Shown: positions 28,574 through 36,228 of the stretch, piece after piece | Position numbering within the stretch: position 1 is the stretch's first letter | Layout of the letters: each line of letters starts with the position of its first letter | DNA from: JAXHUH01 sp034211175 | GTDB lineage: Bacteria; Actinomycetota; Acidimicrobiia; Acidimicrobiales; CAIXPF01 | Length of the DNA: 54,757 nucleotides | Assembly (NCBI GenBank): GCA_034211175.1 | Contig: JAXHUH010000270.1 | Span: 1-54,757, forward strand | Reading direction: 5' to 3' | Translations under genes and position numbers: made by a program | The notes under the pieces: generated by a model | Told to the model about the DNA's origin: nothing | Databases searched by the model: none | The model's input: only the letters and a program-made list of their open reading frames with translations

Positions 28574-29508
28574 GCGTCCCCCGTCCGGGTCTCGCGGCCG
28601 AAGGAGTCGCGCAGGCCGTCCCCGAGGAGGTTGAACGCCAGCACCGAGAAGACGATGGCCAGACCCGGGAACAGCACCAGGGTCGGGGCCTGGTTGAGGA
28701 ACCGGTACGCGCGGCCGACCATGGCGCCCCACGACGCCTGCGGAGGCTGGACGCCGAGCCCGAGGAAGCTGAGGCTCGCCTCGGCGAGCATGGCGAAGCC
28801 GAGCGACAACGAGATCTGCACGAGCAGCGGCGACAGGATGTTGGGCAGGATCCGGGTGCGGAGGATGCGCAGCGTCCCGGTCCCGATGCTCCGGCTGGCC
28901 TCCACGTAGGTCTCCTCCTTCACCGCCATCACCGCGCCCCGGGTGAGGCGCAGGAACCGGGGGGCGAAGATGATGCCGACCGCGAACATGGCGTTGCGGA
29001 GGTTCGGCCCGAAGATGCCGACGATGGCGATCGCCAGCAGCAGCGGCGGGAAGCTCATGATCGTGTCGTTGACCCGGGAGACGACCGTGTCGACCCAGCG
29101 GCCGAAATAGCCGGCGACGAGGCCGGGAGGGACCCCGAGCACCAAGGCGACGATCACCGCCTGGGCCGCGGCGAGCAGCGAGACCCGTGCGCCGTAGATC
29201 ATCCGACTGAGCACGTCGCGGCCGACCTCGTCGGTGCCGAGCCAGTGCTCGATCGACGGGCCCTCCAGCGCGGCCCGCAGCTCCTGGTCGAGCGGGTCGG
29301 CCGGCGCGACCAGGGGCGCAGCGAGCGCGATCAGGACCAGGGCCACGACGAAGCCGAGCGCGACCACCGCGACCCGCTGGCGGCGGAAGCGGCGGACGAA
29401 CCGGGCGAGCGCACCCTCGGGCTCGTCGGTGACGGTGGTCGCCGGCTCCCAACCCTCGAAGCCGTCCCAGGGATCGGCCTCCGGGGCGACCGAATCGAGC
29501 GACGTCAT
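28570..29508 (-). CDS. Oligopeptide-type ABC importer permease (OppC/DppC-like)
   Basis: A 312-residue permease with six membrane helices. A cytoplasmic acidic N-terminal tail precedes TM1 (~47-68), then the HWLGTDEVGRDVLSRMIYGARVSL block and the EAA coupling loop (YVEASRSIGTGTLRILRTRILPN) that are diagnostic of OppC/DppC. It overlaps its neighbours by ATGA on both sides. Confidence 0.94.
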   Translation of the reverse strand: MTSLDSVAPEADPWDGFEGWEPATTVTDEPEGALARFVRRFRRQRVAVVALGFVVALVLIALAAPLVAPADPLDQELRAALEGPSIEHWLGTDEVGRDVLSRMIYGARVSLLAAAQAVIVALVLGVPPGLVAGYFGRWVDTVVSRVNDTIMSFPPLLLAIAIVGIFGPNLRNAMFAVGIIFAPRFLRLTRGAVMAVKEETYVEASRSIGTGTLRILRTRILPNILSPLLVQISLSLGFAMLAEASLSFLGLGVQPPQASWGAMVGRAYRFLNQAPTLVLFPGLAIVFSVLAFNLLGDGLRDSFGRETRTGDA

Positions 29509-30449
29509 GCGGCACGCACCTTCGGGTTGAGCCAGCCGTAGAGGAGATCGACGACGAGGTTGACCGAGATGACCATGACCGCGGCCAACATGACCACGCC
29601 CTGGATGATCGGCAGGTCGCGGTCGAGCACCGCCCGGATGGCGAGGCCGCCGAGACCGGGCAGGGCGAAGATCTGCTCGACGATGACGCTGCCCCCGAGC
29701 AGGAACGCGATCTGGAAGCCGAGCACCGTGATCACCGGGATCGCCGCGTTCTTGAGGCTGTGCTTGAACACGACCGCCCGGCCCCGCAGGCCCTTCGCCC
29801 GGGCGGTGCGCACGTAGTCCTCGCCGAGCACGTCGCTGAGCGAGGAGCGCAGCTGGCGGGTCGTCTCCGCCGCCGCGGCGGTGCCGAGGGTGATGGCGGG
29901 CAGCAGCAGGTGGCGGAGCCACTCGGTCGGGTTCGCCTCGAGCGGCACGTAGCCGGTCGCCGGCAACCAGCCGAGGCGGAGCGCGAACACCAGCAGCAGG
30001 ACCAGGCCGAGCCAGAAGCTGGGCATGGCCAGGCCGAGCGACGCGCCCACGGTGGCGGCCGAGTCGAGCCATCGGCCCCGGTTGGTGGCGGCGAGGATGC
30101 CGGCCGGTACCGCGATGGCGAGGGCGATGACGACCGACAGGGCGGCGAGGCTGACGGTGACCGGCAGTCGTTCGGCGATGGAGCGGGTGACCGGGCGACC
30201 GGAGTAGAGCGAGTCGCCGAGGTCGCCCCGCACTGCGTCGGACGCCCAGCGCCCGTACTGGACCCAGATCGGGTCGTCGAGGCCGAGACGGTCGCGGATG
30301 ATCTCGATCTGCTCCTCGGTGGCGTTGTCGCCGGCCAGGGTGATGGCCGGGTCGCCGGGGACGAGGAGCACCATCCCGAACACGCAGAACGAGACGAGCA
30401 CCAGGATCGGCACCACGAACAGGAGTCGCCGAACCAGCAGGGCGAGCAT
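29505..30449 (-). CDS. Oligopeptide-type ABC importer permease (OppB/DppB-like)
   Basis: A 314-residue permease. TM1 is at the N terminus (RRLLFVVPILVLVSFCVFGMV), followed by the periplasmic domain with the DDPIWVQYGRW block and the EAA loop EDYVRTARAKGLRGRAVVFKHSLKN. AAGGAGG lies 6 nt before the ATG. The gene starts downstream of the assembly gap, 132 nt from the binding-protein gene as assembled. Confidence 0.94.
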   Translation of the reverse strand: MLALLVRRLLFVVPILVLVSFCVFGMVLLVPGDPAITLAGDNATEEQIEIIRDRLGLDDPIWVQYGRWASDAVRGDLGDSLYSGRPVTRSIAERLPVTVSLAALSVVIALAIAVPAGILAATNRGRWLDSAATVGASLGLAMPSFWLGLVLLLVFALRLGWLPATGYVPLEANPTEWLRHLLLPAITLGTAAAAETTRQLRSSLSDVLGEDYVRTARAKGLRGRAVVFKHSLKNAAIPVITVLGFQIAFLLGGSVIVEQIFALPGLGGLAIRAVLDRDLPIIQGVVMLAAVMVISVNLVVDLLYGWLNPKVRAA

Positions 30450-30473
30450 GGCTGCCTCCTTCGGCAGGGGAGT

Positions 30474-30576
<103 letters not shown>

Positions 30577-30581
30577 CGGGG

Positions 30582-32234
30582 TCAGCGGGTGATGGCCACC
30601 TGGCGGAACTCCGGCTTGGCCGTGAGGTACGGCTCGAAGACGACGCCGTCGGCCAGCGCGTAGGCCACCTGCGGGAACAGGACGACCATCTCGAGGACCG
30701 ACTCGGCCATCTCCCGCGAGCCGGCCCGGAGGACCTCCTGGCGCTCGTCGGGATCGGCGGTGGCGACGCTCTCGGCGATGATCTCCTCCATCGCCGGGGT
30801 GGTCACCCCGCCGGGGTTGCCGAAGCCGTCGGCGCTGGCCCGCTGGATGAACGTCATCGACGGGTCGGGACGGCCGCCCCACGTGGCGAGCATCGTGTCC
30901 GCCGTCTCCTGGGCGAACATCAGCTCACCGAGCTGAGTGGGCTCGGCCGGCTCGATCGACACGTCGACACCGAGGTCGGCCCACTGCGCCTGGATCGCCT
31001 CCGAGACCTCCGGGTAGGTGGGCAGCCCGGCCGGGATCAACATGGACAGGCTCAGGTCGGTGGCGCCGGCCTCGTCGAGCATCTCCCGGGCGAGGTCCGG
31101 GTCGTAGGGGTAGAGCACGTCGTCGATCGAGTCGTCGTAGGCGAAGTACCCGGGCGGGAACGGCTGGTCGGTCAGCTCGCAGTAGCCGAACAGCAGCGCC
31201 TCGCAGATGCCCTCGCGGTCGAGGCCGTGCATCAGTGCCTGGCGCACCTCGAGCTGGTCCTGCTGGGCCCGGGACCGGTTCTGGACGATGTACATGTACT
31301 GGAGCTCGGTGTTGAGCGTGACCGACACGCCGTCGGTGCCCTCGGCCTCTTCGACCTGGCTCGCGCCGACGGTCGTCGCGTCGATCTGGCCGGTGGCCAG
31401 CGCGTTGAGCCGGGCGACCTGGTCGGCGATGACCCGGATCTCGAGCTCGGCGACCTGCGCCAGGTTGTCCTGGTCCCAGTAGTCGTCGTTGCGCTCGAAC
31501 ATCGTCGTGGCGCCCGGCGTGTGCTCGACCATGCGGTACGGACCGGCGCCGACCATCTCCTCGTCGAGGTTCACGCCGTCCGCGATGGCCTGCGGGCTGA
31601 CCTGGATGCCGGCCCGGTCGGCCAGGGAGCCGAGGATGGCGACGTTCGCCTCGGTGAGCGCGAGCTCGACCGTTGTCGGGTCGACGACGGTGACGCTCTC
31701 GACCGAGCGCAGGTCGGTGGCGACCGACGAGCCCTCGATGCTGATCGCACGGTCGAGGTTGGTCTTGACCGCCTCGGCGTCGAGCGCGGCGCCGTCGTGG
31801 AACGTGACGCCCTCGCGGATCGTGAGCGTCAGCGTCATCCCGTCCTCGCTGAACTCCCACGACTCGGCGAGGCCCGGGATGAGCTCGCCGTCGGGGGAGA
31901 GGTGGACGAGGCGGTCGTAGGCCGGGAACAGCGTGGTGCCGTCCTGGCTGATCGACGCCCGGTGCGGATCGAGCCGGCTCACGGTGATCGGGTAGGCGTA
32001 GACGAACGTGGCGTCCGGGTCCGCCTCGCCGGTGACGGCGGCCTCGTCGTCGCCGGTTCCCGTGTCGTCGGAGCCCGACGCGTCGTCCTCGGCGAAGGGC
32101 GAGTCACCCTCGACGACCGCGTCGTCGGAGTCGTCGCCTCCGCCGCAGGCGGCGAGCACGAGGCCGAGTACCAAGAGCACCGCGCCCGCGGCGCGGCGGT
32201 GTGAACGGTGGTGCATCGAGACCACAACCCCCAT
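30582..32234 (-). CDS. Peptide/nickel-type ABC transporter substrate-binding lipoprotein
   Basis: A ~550-residue family 5 solute-binding protein. The signal peptide (basic MHHRSHRRA, then VLLVLGLVLAAC) ends in a lipobox L-A-A-C, so the protein is anchored outside the membrane. A very acidic Asp/Ser/Glu linker of ~45 residues precedes the binding domain with SRLDPHRA, VTFHDGAALDAEAVKTNLDR and AGPYRMVEHTPG, all family hallmarks. Ligand is unknown. It is the first gene of the five-gene importer operon. The start could be the ATG at 32234 or the internal one at 32216; neither has a good ribosome site. A promoter dyad lies at 32294-32319. Confidence 0.93.
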   Translation of the reverse strand: MGVVVSMHHRSHRRAAGAVLLVLGLVLAACGGGDDSDDAVVEGDSPFAEDDASGSDDTGTGDDEAAVTGEADPDATFVYAYPITVSRLDPHRASISQDGTTLFPAYDRLVHLSPDGELIPGLAESWEFSEDGMTLTLTIREGVTFHDGAALDAEAVKTNLDRAISIEGSSVATDLRSVESVTVVDPTTVELALTEANVAILGSLADRAGIQVSPQAIADGVNLDEEMVGAGPYRMVEHTPGATTMFERNDDYWDQDNLAQVAELEIRVIADQVARLNALATGQIDATTVGASQVEEAEGTDGVSVTLNTELQYMYIVQNRSRAQQDQLEVRQALMHGLDREGICEALLFGYCELTDQPFPPGYFAYDDSIDDVLYPYDPDLAREMLDEAGATDLSLSMLIPAGLPTYPEVSEAIQAQWADLGVDVSIEPAEPTQLGELMFAQETADTMLATWGGRPDPSMTFIQRASADGFGNPGGVTTPAMEEIIAESVATADPDERQEVLRAGSREMAESVLEMVVLFPQVAYALADGVVFEPYLTAKPEFRQVAITR

Positions 32235-32293
32235 CGGTTGCCGGCGCTTGCCGACCGTGGACCACCCCCGGTCGCCGGCAGGTGCCGAGCATC

Positions 32294-32319
32294 ATTTGAT
32301 GTTGACGTCAGAGTCAAAT
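32294..32319 (-). promoter_or_regulatory. AT-rich operator-like dyad at importer operon promoter
   Basis: A 26-bp dyad centred on the palindrome tgacgtca (32303-32310), with outer arms atttga (32294-32299) and tcaaat (32314-32319). Read on the minus strand it contains TTGACT, followed 17 nt later by TGATGC, usable as -35/-10 elements about 55 nt before the binding-protein start. A second palindrome ccgacgtcgg lies at 32325-32334. AT-rich sequence is rare in this window, so the element stands out. Confidence 0.5.
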
Positions 32320-32430
32320 CGAATCCGACGTCGGTGTCAGTTTTGTGGTCGGGTCGTGGTCACGGCCCGCCGGCTGCCGGTGGGTGTCGCCCGTGGGGGA
32401 GTCGGGGCGCGCCGGGTGCGGCCCCGACGG

Positions 32431-34326
32431 TCAGGCCTCGGGCCGGTTCAGGTGCTCGGCGTCGGGCCCGACGATCGGCCCCGCACCGGCCGGTCGGGCG
32501 TCGCCCATCTCCGACACGTCGAGGCGGCGCATGAGGCTGGTGCCCTTGTCGCGGTGGGTCCGCATCCGTTCGAGCACGTCGCGCAGGAAGACGATGGTGC
32601 GGGTGATGTGGGGGCCCTTGTTGAGCATCACGCACTCCGCGCGCGCCGACCACGCCGCGTCCGTGACCTCCGCCCGTGACGGCGTGCCGTCCTTGGCCAG
32701 GCTCTCGAGCACCTGGGTCGCCCAGATCACCGGCACGTGCGCCGCCTCGCACAGCCACAGGATCTCCTCCTGGACCTCGGCCAGGCGTTCGAACCCGAGC
32801 TCGACGGCCAGATCGCCGCGGGCGACCATCACCGCGCACGGCGCCCGTCGCAGCGAGGCCAGCAGCAGGCTCGGGAGGTTCTCGAACCCCGAGCGGGTCT
32901 CGATCTTGAGGACCACGCCGACCCCGTCCGCGCCGAGGCGGTCGAGCTCGTCGTGGAGGGCGAGCACGTCGGCGCGTCGCTGGGCGAACGACAACGAGAC
33001 CAGGTCGATCTCGTCGACCATCGCCGCGATCGACGCGCGGTCCTCGTCGGTCAGCGCGGAGATGTCGAGCGTGGCATCGGGGATGTTGATGCCCTTGTCC
33101 GCGCCGAGCTTCTTCGACGCCGGCGCCAGGACGTCCACCCGGATCTCGTCGGGCAGCACCTCCACGACGGTGCCCTCGATCTCGCCGTCGTCGAACAGGA
33201 TGCGCTGGCCGCGACGGACGGCGTCGAACGCGGCGTCGAGCGTGCAGTCGATCCTCGGTGGCTCGGTGAGGCGGCCGTGCTCGTCGTGGACGGCATCGGC
33301 GCCCTCACCGCGTCCCCGGGTGAGCACGAGCTGCTGGCCGCCGAGGACCCGCAGCTTGTGCTCCTCGAGTGGCAGGGCCCGCGGCCGGACCCGGGCGATG
33401 GTGTCGCCGTCGCGACGCAGGCGGATCTCGGTGTCGTCGGTGACGTAGCCGGTGCGCTCCGACGACGCGACGACCGCGTCGGGTGCCACGAGGACGACCT
33501 TGAGCTTGCGCTTGCGGCCCCGCGCGTCGCGCAAGCGGATCTGATCGCCCGGGCGGGCGACCGCGGCGAGGCCCGGCTCGACGGGCACCTCCGTCGCCCG
33601 GTCGACGGGGCTCGACGCATCGGGCTCGCAGAACGCGACGAGCGCCGGGACCACGACCCGCCCGAGCTCGTCGCGCTCGGGCTGGAACTTCACGACGCCG
33701 ACGGGCGCGGCGAGCGGGCCGGTCCGCAGCTTGGGCCCGCCGAGATCGAACGCGACCCGACAGCGTCGTCCGGCGCCCGCCTCGGCCGCCCGCAGGTTCG
33801 CGACCATCTCGCGCCAGTCGTCGGCGCCGTCGTGGGCGCTGTTGATGCGCATGACCGTCATCCCGGCCCGTACCATCTCGTCGATCAGACCGGGGTCCGA
33901 CGCGGCATCGGACGGTGCGGTCACCATGACCCGGATGCCATGGGCGCCGGCGTCGCCGAGCGCGGCGTCGGCGTGATCGGCCAGCACCCGCCGGCCCTGG
34001 CCCGGGCCGACCGGCAGGGGCACGTTGGCGGCACCGGAGGAGCCGCGCCCCTCGAGGGCGGACAGCGCCGTCGACACCGCGCACAGGGTGGCGAGGACCT
34101 GGGACTCCATCCGCCCGAGCGAGCTCAGCCCGAGCGCCGACAGACCACGCTGGAGGTCCCGCACGTCGTGACGGCGCACCGCGAGGTAGTGGAGCAGGTT
34201 GCGGGCGCTGGCCCGCTGCTCCTCGGGCACCGCGGCCACGTCGGCCTCGTGGTGGCGTTCGAGCGTCAGGGCGGCATCGATCAGCGCGTCGACCCGGGCG
34301 CGCAGCTCGGCGGGGACGGGGTCCAT
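32431..34326 (-). CDS. Atypical pyruvate-kinase-family protein
   Basis: A 631-residue protein with a ~130-residue helical N-terminal extension (LSSLGRMESQVLATL) before a pyruvate kinase barrel. Key residues are kept: R160-x-N162-S163, D194, K474 and E476 in LKIETRSG, D505 in MVARGDLA and T537 in WATQ. The usual DTKGPEIRTG is changed to DLGGPKLRTG, losing its lysine, and the B domain is long. The C-terminal allosteric domain is absent; the protein ends soon after MLNKGPHI. It probably belongs to a divergent pyruvate-kinase-like branch; catalysis of PEP to pyruvate is likely but not certain. GGAG lies 8 nt before the ATG at 34326. Confidence 0.82.
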   Translation of the reverse strand: MDPVPAELRARVDALIDAALTLERHHEADVAAVPEEQRASARNLLHYLAVRRHDVRDLQRGLSALGLSSLGRMESQVLATLCAVSTALSALEGRGSSGAANVPLPVGPGQGRRVLADHADAALGDAGAHGIRVMVTAPSDAASDPGLIDEMVRAGMTVMRINSAHDGADDWREMVANLRAAEAGAGRRCRVAFDLGGPKLRTGPLAAPVGVVKFQPERDELGRVVVPALVAFCEPDASSPVDRATEVPVEPGLAAVARPGDQIRLRDARGRKRKLKVVLVAPDAVVASSERTGYVTDDTEIRLRRDGDTIARVRPRALPLEEHKLRVLGGQQLVLTRGRGEGADAVHDEHGRLTEPPRIDCTLDAAFDAVRRGQRILFDDGEIEGTVVEVLPDEIRVDVLAPASKKLGADKGINIPDATLDISALTDEDRASIAAMVDEIDLVSLSFAQRRADVLALHDELDRLGADGVGVVLKIETRSGFENLPSLLLASLRRAPCAVMVARGDLAVELGFERLAEVQEEILWLCEAAHVPVIWATQVLESLAKDGTPSRAEVTDAAWSARAECVMLNKGPHITRTIVFLRDVLERMRTHRDKGTSLMRRLDVSEMGDARPAGAGPIVGPDAEHLNRPEA

Positions 34327-34486
34327 CGGGGGCTCCAGGCGGGGGATCGTGGACGATGGGAACGTCTCGTCACCCGAACACTGGCACGGCGACCGACGCC
34401 GGTCCACGCCGAGCTGCGCGGCTCACGTGATCGGTCGACGGGCCGCCCCGCCCGGGGACCGACCCGTCGACCGCGACGCTCGCCCA

Positions 34487-34513
34487 CGACCGACCGGGCG
34501 GGACGGTCGGTCG
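34487..34513 (-). terminator. Hairpin terminator of PRC-barrel gene
   Basis: cgaccgaccg (34487-34496) pairs perfectly with cggtcggtcg (34504-34513), 7-nt loop, 13 nt beyond the stop codon of the minus-strand gene. Confidence 0.6.
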
Positions 34514-34525
34514 GTCGGCGGATGA

Positions 34526-34861
34526 TCAGACGTGGGGCGTGTAGTAGGCGGCGATGGCCTCCCGGACCTCGCGCTCGCCGAGGCGGAGCGCGTCGTCGTC
34601 CGGCCCCTTCTCGACCTGGTGCTTGTCCATGGAAAGGAAGACCTTCTCGCCGGCGAGGTCGATCTGGCGCACCGTCCGGGCCGGTACGACCCGGCTCTTG
34701 TGGCGCACGCGGCCGATGTCGATCACGAGGTAGGCCAGCTCGCCATGGGTCGCCGACGCCGACACCCTGCCGATGTGGCCGTCGGTCCCCTCGGCGTCGA
34801 AGCCCTCGAGATCACGATCGGGGGTGCCGACCGTGCGGTTGTAGGTCCAGAGCTCGCTCAT
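34526..34861 (-). CDS. PRC-barrel domain protein
   Basis: A 111-residue soluble protein with a PRC-barrel-like beta fold in ~20-80 (GTDGHIGRVSASATHGELAYLVIDIG, VVPARTVRQIDLAGEKVFL) and a helical C-terminal tail. Such proteins act in RNA processing or as stress proteins; the role here is unknown. A strong GGGGAGGAGGA ribosome site precedes the ATG. It is divergent from corA. Confidence 0.8.
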   Translation of the reverse strand: MSELWTYNRTVGTPDRDLEGFDAEGTDGHIGRVSASATHGELAYLVIDIGRVRHKSRVVPARTVRQIDLAGEKVFLSMDKHQVEKGPDDDALRLGEREVREAIAAYYTPHV

Positions 34862-35033
34862 CGGTTCCTCCTCCCCGGCCGACCCCTGTGGCCTGGCCGT
34901 TGTCATGGGATCGAAACATGCTTACCCGTTCACACGAAGGCCAATCACCCGGATTTCGTGGCCGGCGCCGCGGCCCGTCGAACCGACCGGCGGTTCAGAC
35001 CCCGGGGCAGGCGCCGCCCCGACGGCGAGCGTG

Positions 35034-35063
35034 CCCGCCCCAGCGCCCCCGGGGCGGGGGTTT
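35034..35063 (+). promoter_or_regulatory. Terminator-like hairpin in corA leader
   Basis: cccgcccc (35034-35041) pairs with ggggcggg (35051-35058), 9-nt loop, followed two bases later by TTT, 34 nt before the corA start. An upstream hairpin cggggc/gccccg (35003-35008 with 35016-35021) contains a ccgcccc that could pair with the same G-rich strand. Mutually exclusive folds are possible, as in an attenuator. No known Mg riboswitch class was recognised. Confidence 0.35.
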
Positions 35064-35096
35064 GAGCGACGGGAGTGACGGACAAGCAAGACCGAC

Positions 35097-36038
35097 GTGA
35101 GTGCGATCCACGATGTCGTTGGGGCCCGTGACGAGGCGGTCGACACGCCGTCCGAGGAGACGAACGGCGAGTTCCGCTGGGTCGACCTGTGCGACACCGA
35201 TGACATCTCCGGCGAGCTGGTGCGCCTCGGCGTACCCGACCTGGCCGTCGAGGACGTGGTCGAGGCCGACCAGCAGCCCAAGATCGAGGCGTACGACAAC
35301 GGGTTGTTCTTCGTGATCGACGCCGCGACCTACGACGACCCCGCCGAGGCCATCGACTTCCACCAGCTCCGGATCTACTTCACGACCGACCTCGTCGTGA
35401 CCGTGGCCCCGGAGACGCTCGGGGTGTCGCGCCGGCTCCACCGGGCGTTCTCGACCGGGCGCTGGCACCCCGCGAGCACCGCGCAGATCGCGTACACGCT
35501 CATCGACCGGGTGGTCGACGGGTACGAGCCCGTGCTCGGCGGCCTGGCCATCGACGTCGCCCAGGTCGAGGCCGACGTGTTCTCGCCCGAGGCGACGAAC
35601 CCGTCCGAGCGGATCTACTACCTCAAGCGCCAGGTCCTGAACTTCACCCGGCACACCGCACCGTTCGCGGGCCCGCTCGACCGCCTCCGCCTCCACGGCC
35701 ACGCCGCGGTCCCCCACGAGCTCGACGACTACTACCGCGACGTCGAGGACCACCTCAACCAGGCCGCCCACCAGCTCGAGCAGTACTCGGACCTGCTCAA
35801 CGGCGTCCTCGACGCCAACCTGGCCCAGATCTCCGTGCGCCAGAACGAGGACATGCGGCGGATGTCGGCGTGGGCCGCCATCTTCCTGCTCCCCACGTTG
35901 CTCGCCGGGATCTGGGGCATGAACTTCAGCGCGATGCCCGAGACCGACTGGCGCTTCGGCTACCCGGTGGCGCTCGCGTCCATGGCCCTCGCCACCGGCT
36001 ACCTCTACTACCGCCTGAAGCGCTCCGGCTGGCTCTGA
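35097..36038 (+). CDS. corA: CorA-family magnesium/divalent cation channel
   Basis: A 313-residue pentameric Mg2+ channel subunit. The cytoplasmic alpha/beta domain and long stalk helix (to ~250) precede two C-terminal membrane helices. The pore signature GMN is at 274-276, directly after TM1 (AIFLLPTLLAGIW), followed by a MPE-containing loop and TM2 (PVALASMALATGYLYY). A basic tail KRSGW ends the chain. The GTG at 35097 begins MSAIHD; no strong ribosome site is seen. Its leader has a terminator-like hairpin. Confidence 0.94.
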   Translation: MSAIHDVVGARDEAVDTPSEETNGEFRWVDLCDTDDISGELVRLGVPDLAVEDVVEADQQPKIEAYDNGLFFVIDAATYDDPAEAIDFHQLRIYFTTDLVVTVAPETLGVSRRLHRAFSTGRWHPASTAQIAYTLIDRVVDGYEPVLGGLAIDVAQVEADVFSPEATNPSERIYYLKRQVLNFTRHTAPFAGPLDRLRLHGHAAVPHELDDYYRDVEDHLNQAAHQLEQYSDLLNGVLDANLAQISVRQNEDMRRMSAWAAIFLLPTLLAGIWGMNFSAMPETDWRFGYPVALASMALATGYLYYRLKRSGWL

Positions 36039-36134
36039 GCGCGCTGCGTCCCGGCACCGCCCGGCGCGCCGGAACCGACGCTTCACGGGCGCCGCAACGG
36101 GGTACGCCCTCTCCCGACACGATGGTCGCCCTCC

Positions 36135-36186
36135 CGTTCCGGGTAGGGGAGACGATGCGTGAGCGTCGTCTGCCGCACCCGGAACG
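36135..36186 (+). promoter_or_regulatory. Structured leader of the NuoF-hemerythrin gene
   Basis: Perfect 10-bp outer arms cgttccgggt (36135-36144) and acccggaacg (36177-36186) enclose an inner 9-bp stem agacgatgc/gcgtcgtct (36150-36158 with 36163-36171, one G-U) capped by GTGA, a GNRA tetraloop. Two further G-C pairs are possible in the internal loop. It ends 42 nt before the ATG, just upstream of an AGGAGGA ribosome site, so it is probably part of the transcribed leader. Confidence 0.5.
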
Positions 36187-36228
36187 CCCGGTGACCTCGA
36201 GGCGCGAACCCCGAGGAGGACGTCCCAG

